Source: Minisyncoccota bacterium (GTDB lineage: Bacteria; Patescibacteria; Paceibacteria; UBA9973). Taken from it: a stretch of 5,829 nucleotides of DNA. The DNA is taken from NCBI GenBank assembly GCA_028696935.1, contig JAQVGE010000067.1:1-5829 (forward strand), in the 5' to 3' direction. The notes beneath the pieces are model-generated. The model made no database searches. It was given only the letters and a program-made list of their open reading frames with translations, and was not told where the DNA came from. Positions within the stretch are counted from its first letter, which is position 1, and the number at the start of each line of letters is the position of its first letter. Below, one piece after another: positions 5,206 through 5,829 of this stretch. Made by a program: the position numbers and the translations under genes.

Positions 5206-5216
5206 AAAATAAAATA
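5206..5216 (-). promoter_or_regulatory. TATA-like element of the RHH/199-aa operon
   Basis: On the minus strand this reads TATTTTATTTT. Its centre (about 5211) predicts transcription from about 5185, leaving a leader of about 20 nt before the ATG at 5164. No good Shine-Dalgarno lies in that leader. Confidence 0.45.
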
Positions 5217-5413
5217 CCGCTCCGGCAAGTTGGGATCCCATTTTTGGGGTATCTGATAGAGAATGAGAGCAAAAGAAGGGCTAAAAATCCCCCGAGATAC
5301 CTTCACATGTACTTATTATAAGGACCGGAGAAGGCTATTTTTAGGGGAGGCCTCCGTTTACCCTGAATCGTAACAAAAATAGTGGAATCCCGGAACCCAA
5401 CTTGCCGGAGTGG
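5217..5413. repeat. Long inverted repeat pair enclosing a non-coding, repeat-rich segment
   Basis: CTCCGGCAAGTTGGG (5220-5234) recurs as its exact reverse complement at 5396-5410; extending outward gives 17 of 18 matches (5217-5234 with 5396-5413). The 161 nt between carry further motifs: ATTTTTGGGG (5240-5249) and ATTTTTAGGGG (5337-5347) as near-direct copies; CTAAAAATCCCC (5281-5292); CTATTTTT (5335-5342) inverted against AAAAATAG (5375-5382); GGTATCT (5248-5254) inverted against AGATACC (5295-5301); CTTATTATAAG (5312-5322); and GGAGGCCTCC (5346-5355). I see no open gene and no flanking target duplication. Candidate roles are a replication origin, a control region for the flanking minus-strand genes, or a MITE-like insertion. 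Confidence 0.7.
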
Positions 5414-5417
5414 CGGA

Positions 5418-5442
5418 TTTAGAGTCCAAATTGGGCTCTAAA
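5418..5442. repeat. 25-nt near-perfect palindrome after the right-edge gene
   Basis: TTTAGAG (5418-5424) pairs with CTCTAAA (5436-5442) and CCAA (5426-5429) with TTGG (5431-5434). The only non-Watson-Crick pair is T5425-G5435, which would be a U-G wobble in plus-strand RNA. It begins 4 nt beyond the stop of the minus-strand gene ending at 5447. It could be a terminator or 3' stem, or a protein-binding dyad belonging to the adjoining repeat region. No T-run follows on the minus strand. Confidence 0.6.
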
Positions 5443-5446
5443 TATT

Positions 5447-5829
5447 TTATAAACGGTTTGAGTATGTACGGGACACCGGGGAGCCCGGAATGGCCACGAA
5501 AGTGTACTTCCTCCCGGTGGTCTTTCCCCCCCCATACCCTGTGCTTTTTTCGAGTTTCTTTCCGATAATAAGTTTCTTGATCACTCGATCAATCTCAGCA
5601 CGAGAGTGCTGTTTTGAATACCGATTATACGCCCATTTCTGGAGCGAACCAATTTTCAAACGGTCCCCTGCTTGGAGTGCGGGATGTGATAATATCTTCT
5701 CTGCGAGTTCGGCCTCTCTCATCTTGGATTCTGCTTTTGCGGGGTCAGCGGACTGTTCAGGAGTGAGTACTTGGAGGAGATCGGGCAGTTGAGTTTTTAC
5801 ACATCCGCCTGCGATGATCTCAGCCCCCA
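5447..5829 (-). CDS. C-terminal part of a protein with winged-helix-like domain, 5' end beyond window
   Basis: The minus-strand frame ending with TAA at 5447-5449 is open to the window edge (127 codons). An ATG at 5722 would give a 91-aa protein, but no Shine-Dalgarno precedes it. The 35 codons upstream read as normal protein (for example KTQLPDLLQVLTPEQSADPA), so the gene probably continues outside. Counting from that ATG, residues 3-80 form a domain with helices AELAEKILSH, GSLQKWAYNRY and RAEIDRVIKKLIIGKKLEK, and a final strand-turn-strand (GRKYTFVAI), like a winged helix. The same domain forms the C-terminus of the RHH regulator at 4595-5164. Winged helices end many archaeal replication and regulatory proteins (initiators, MCM helicases, primases), so this could be the tail of a replication protein or a second regulator; the visible part cannot decide. 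The repeat-rich segment lies directly after it. Confidence 0.75.
   Translation of the reverse strand, partial: GAEIIAGGCVKTQLPDLLQVLTPEQSADPAKAESKMREAELAEKILSHPALQAGDRLKIGSLQKWAYNRYSKQHSRAEIDRVIKKLIIGKKLEKSTGYGGGKTTGRKYTFVAIPGSPVSRTYSNRL

Noticed and set aside
5165..5446. CRISPR array or tRNA in the repeat-rich intergenic segment
   Set aside because: Repeats are inverted, of different lengths and not regularly spaced; no cloverleaf or CCA-like end could be made out.
5490..5792. Plus-strand frame of 100 aa opposite the right-edge gene
   Set aside because: The minus strand has a domain homologous to a neighbouring protein and stays open to the edge; the plus frame is its shadow.

Overview
The window looks like part of an archaeal virus or provirus (or a plasmid-like relative) with a base composition near 50% GC. 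Four things point to Archaea. One start has a strong GAGGTGA ribosome-binding site (1418-1424). TATA boxes lie about 26 nt before predicted starts, in leaderless or very short-leader arrangement. T-tracts follow gene ends. The protein content (C2HC finger, ribbon-helix-helix regulators, glycine-rich membrane proteins, JAMM metalloprotease, candidate capsid protein) fits archaeal mobile elements. No integrase, tRNA, rRNA, CRISPR array or tailed-virus hallmark (terminase, portal) is present. The host cannot be named from the sequence; a mesophilic euryarchaeon such as a methanogen is a guess.

Left part (1-1748), probable virion module. A glycine-rich two-helix membrane protein runs in from the left edge (1-381). 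A tiny ribbon-helix-helix-like gene faces it on the minus strand (384-569). It shares a symmetric TATATATA box with the rightward unit. That unit encodes a 257-aa beta-rich protein (634-1407), my best candidate for the major capsid protein, and a 105-aa beta-rich partner (1431-1748). A hairpin covers the ribosome-binding site and start codon of the 257-aa gene.

Middle (1745-3033, minus strand): a two-gene, translationally coupled operon. The first gene is a JAMM/MPN+ metalloprotease with a complete HxHx7Sx2D motif and a Cys-rich insert. The second is a Cys-rich protein with one C-terminal membrane anchor. This pair is the most unusual cargo of the window. Next (3249-3938, plus strand) come a C2HC zinc-finger protein with a well placed leaderless promoter and a second small glycine-rich membrane protein.

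Right part (3999-5829, minus strand). An unrecognised 199-aa Cys-containing protein overlaps by 4 nt (ATGA) the end of a 189-aa regulator, which has an N-terminal ribbon-helix-helix and a C-terminal winged-helix-like domain. Upstream lies a 282-bp non-coding stretch full of inverted repeats, including a 15-bp perfect pair 161 nt apart and a 25-nt near-palindrome; it may be an origin, a control region or a small non-autonomous element. Beyond it a gene runs off the right edge. Its C-terminal domain is visibly homologous to the C-terminal domain of the 189-aa regulator, so the same DNA-binding-like module occurs twice in about 1 kb.

Genes switch strand at almost every unit, convergent ends are packed to within a few bases, and small units carry their own promoters. 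This suggests a mosaic of independently controlled modules. Family assignments beyond JAMM, the zinc finger and the ribbon-helix-helix domains are inferences.
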